In this document: in pieces, positions 62,691-64,000 of the stretch
Numbering within the stretch: position 1 is the stretch's first letter
Layout of the letters: each line of letters begins with the position of its first letter
Assembly (NCBI GenBank): GCA_963573385.1
Contig: CAUYLG010038475.1
Coordinates: 1-64,000 of the forward strand
Source of the DNA: Cacajao melanocephalus
Taxonomy: Eukaryota; Chordata; Mammalia; Primates; Pitheciidae
Length of the DNA stretch: 64,000 bases
Direction of reading: 5' to 3'
Made by a program: the position numbers and the translations under genes
Notes under the pieces: generated by a model
Seen by the model: the letters and a program-made list of their open reading frames with translations, nothing else
Database searches by the model: none
What the model was told of the DNA's origin: nothing

Positions 62691-64000
62691 CCTTTCACAA
62701 TTAGGTTTTGATCAGTGAAAAAAAGTGGAGGTATGGAGCAAGCAGCAGACAGTGGCATTTTGAGAGGCACTGGAGAACAGAATCAAGGCCAAAGTGGCTG
62801 GCAAAGGGTCTCAAAGAGATCACAGCACCTTGGAGCATGAGGAATGCAGATATGACAGCAAAACTGAAGTCAGAGTCTCCTTCAGCCCAGGTTATGAAAA
62901 CATTATGTTCTTTCAAAAAGATTTTAGTAAAGAAGAAAGTTGAAAAGATCAGGATTTCTGGGGACTTCCACTTTCCAAATACCATTTTAAAAATTTAATA
63001 GCCTTCATAATGTTTTATGATGCATTAAACCTTTTAAGCAGGTTTGTATAACATAACTGATAACACACCATTAAGGGATTTTTACAAGAGGGCATGGGGA
63101 GGGCTGCCTTGCATCTACGTACCCAGATGCTTCCTGGATGAGATGGATATATGTTACACAAATTTGTTTCCAAAACAATGACCCAGACTTGCTGTCGCAA
63201 ATGTCACCTATACACTGACATGAATGTACATAAATTTATGTAATTAGCTACTCCAGATCTCTTAGCTGATTCACAAGCATAAGTCTCCTCCAAGAGAGTA
63301 AAATAGTTAAGGAATAATAAAATTCAGTGAAGTTAACAATAATGAAACATTCTATTGGCTTTAAAAACACTGTAGAGCCAATGTAATAAATAAGACTCTC
63401 TTTTTAAAAATCCCATAAAGTGAAAAAGAAAATTAATTTTCTATTCAAATCAATTATATATCAATTTAAATGTAGTTTAATTCTATTTTGGAACTTGATT
63501 AAAGTGATCTTGAAAGGTTTCTAAATTAAATTTGTTTTCAAATCCCTAAATCAAAATTGTTCAAACCTAGTATTTTCGTATTCCTTTCAAAATCACCAAT
63601 GACTTGTACCAATTACAAGATGGCCAGAGACCTATGCATGAATCTTAAAACATGCAACAAAATGACAATTATTGCCTATGCGGTAACATTTGCATTTGAC
63701 AAGTGGCAGTCGGGGTGATTTTCTTGATTTTGAACAGATTCTATTATTCAGTATATGAATACCAAATAAACATACAAACAATGCAGATGATACATTGTAT
63801 AACATAATCAGAAGAGAAACTGCCTGTGCACAGATGGTCACACACATAAGAGAACTGCATCGAAAAATGATGTTATACTTCAGAAGGCATTCATCCACGT
63901 GTGGGAATAAAGAAGTTGAGAAGGACAAATTTAGTGGAAAGATAAGATGACTTAGGGCAGAGAAGGAAATTGCTTCCACGCAATTGAACAACTGTAGCAG
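62691..64000. other. No feature recognised
   Basis: 1.3 kb of unique sequence to the window edge. The 119-codon minus-strand frame at 63632-63991 is low in recognisable content and is not called. Confidence 0.45.

Noticed and set aside
63632..63991. 119-codon minus-strand frame at the window edge
   Set aside because: Hydrophobic, Cys-rich translation of AT-rich DNA without a recognisable family; length alone is not evidence.

Overview
This is a 64 kb piece of primate, most probably human, nuclear DNA. The evidence is 14 Alu elements on both strands (primate-specific), a THE1-type LTR, a late primate L1 3' end, and a deep layer of older mammalian repeats (MIR, L2, HAL1, MER5A, MER20, Tigger). 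The sequence is AT-rich. It contains no bacterial-style operon, CRISPR array, RNA gene or intact transposase or reverse transcriptase.

One piece of a host gene stands out. On the minus strand at 7952-8194 there is an 81-codon first coding exon that I recognise as the N-terminus of neuron navigator 3 (NAV3). It has an in-frame upstream stop, an acceptable Kozak context and a GTTAGT splice donor in phase 0. Its 5' untranslated region lies to the right, with two very short upstream ORFs and a long pyrimidine tract that may be a splice acceptor or simply a poly(T) run. Positions 1-7951 would then be NAV3 intron. Everything right of about 8.7 kb is upstream flank, or intron of any longer NAV3 transcript that starts further away.

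Layout. 1-8 kb: intronic DNA with an L1 tail, MER20, MIRs, a roughly 90 % identical 0.32 kb local duplication, one Alu inside an old LTR-like element, L2, and an L1 3' fragment with perfect 14-bp target-site duplications. 8-12 kb: NAV3 exon and upstream flank, MIRs and an MLT1/MST LTR. 12.3-16.4 kb: an almost complete HAL1/old-L1 copy in reverse, carrying two Alus and bordered by a third. 16.4-25.1 kb: an unusually repeat-poor stretch holding only one MLT1 LTR and two dinucleotide microsatellites. 25-33 kb: MER5A, two Alus, MIRs, an MLT1-like LTR, an AT-rich palindromic tandem duplication and another Alu. 33-37 kb: a nearly full-length Tigger1 with a dead transposase gene, then an L1 3' end split by half an Alu. 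38-43 kb: MER2, Alus, an hAT element with 8-bp duplications and an Alu inside it, L2/MIR, and a THE1 LTR. 43-50 kb: MIR/L2, a polypurine block with G-quadruplex motifs, and nested LTRs. 51-56 kb: an Alu with an expanded AAAAG tail, a Tigger3-type element, a strong inverted repeat and two more Alus. 57-64 kb: L2/MIR, a (TA)n run, a 34-bp tandem duplication, a long solo ERV LTR with 4-bp target duplications, one Alu, and unique sequence.

No novel biological system is supported. The most useful observations are the NAV3 start exon and its leader, the repeat-poor block upstream of it, the long solo LTR with an intact-looking promoter and poly(A) signal, the local duplication, and several structure-forming repeats.
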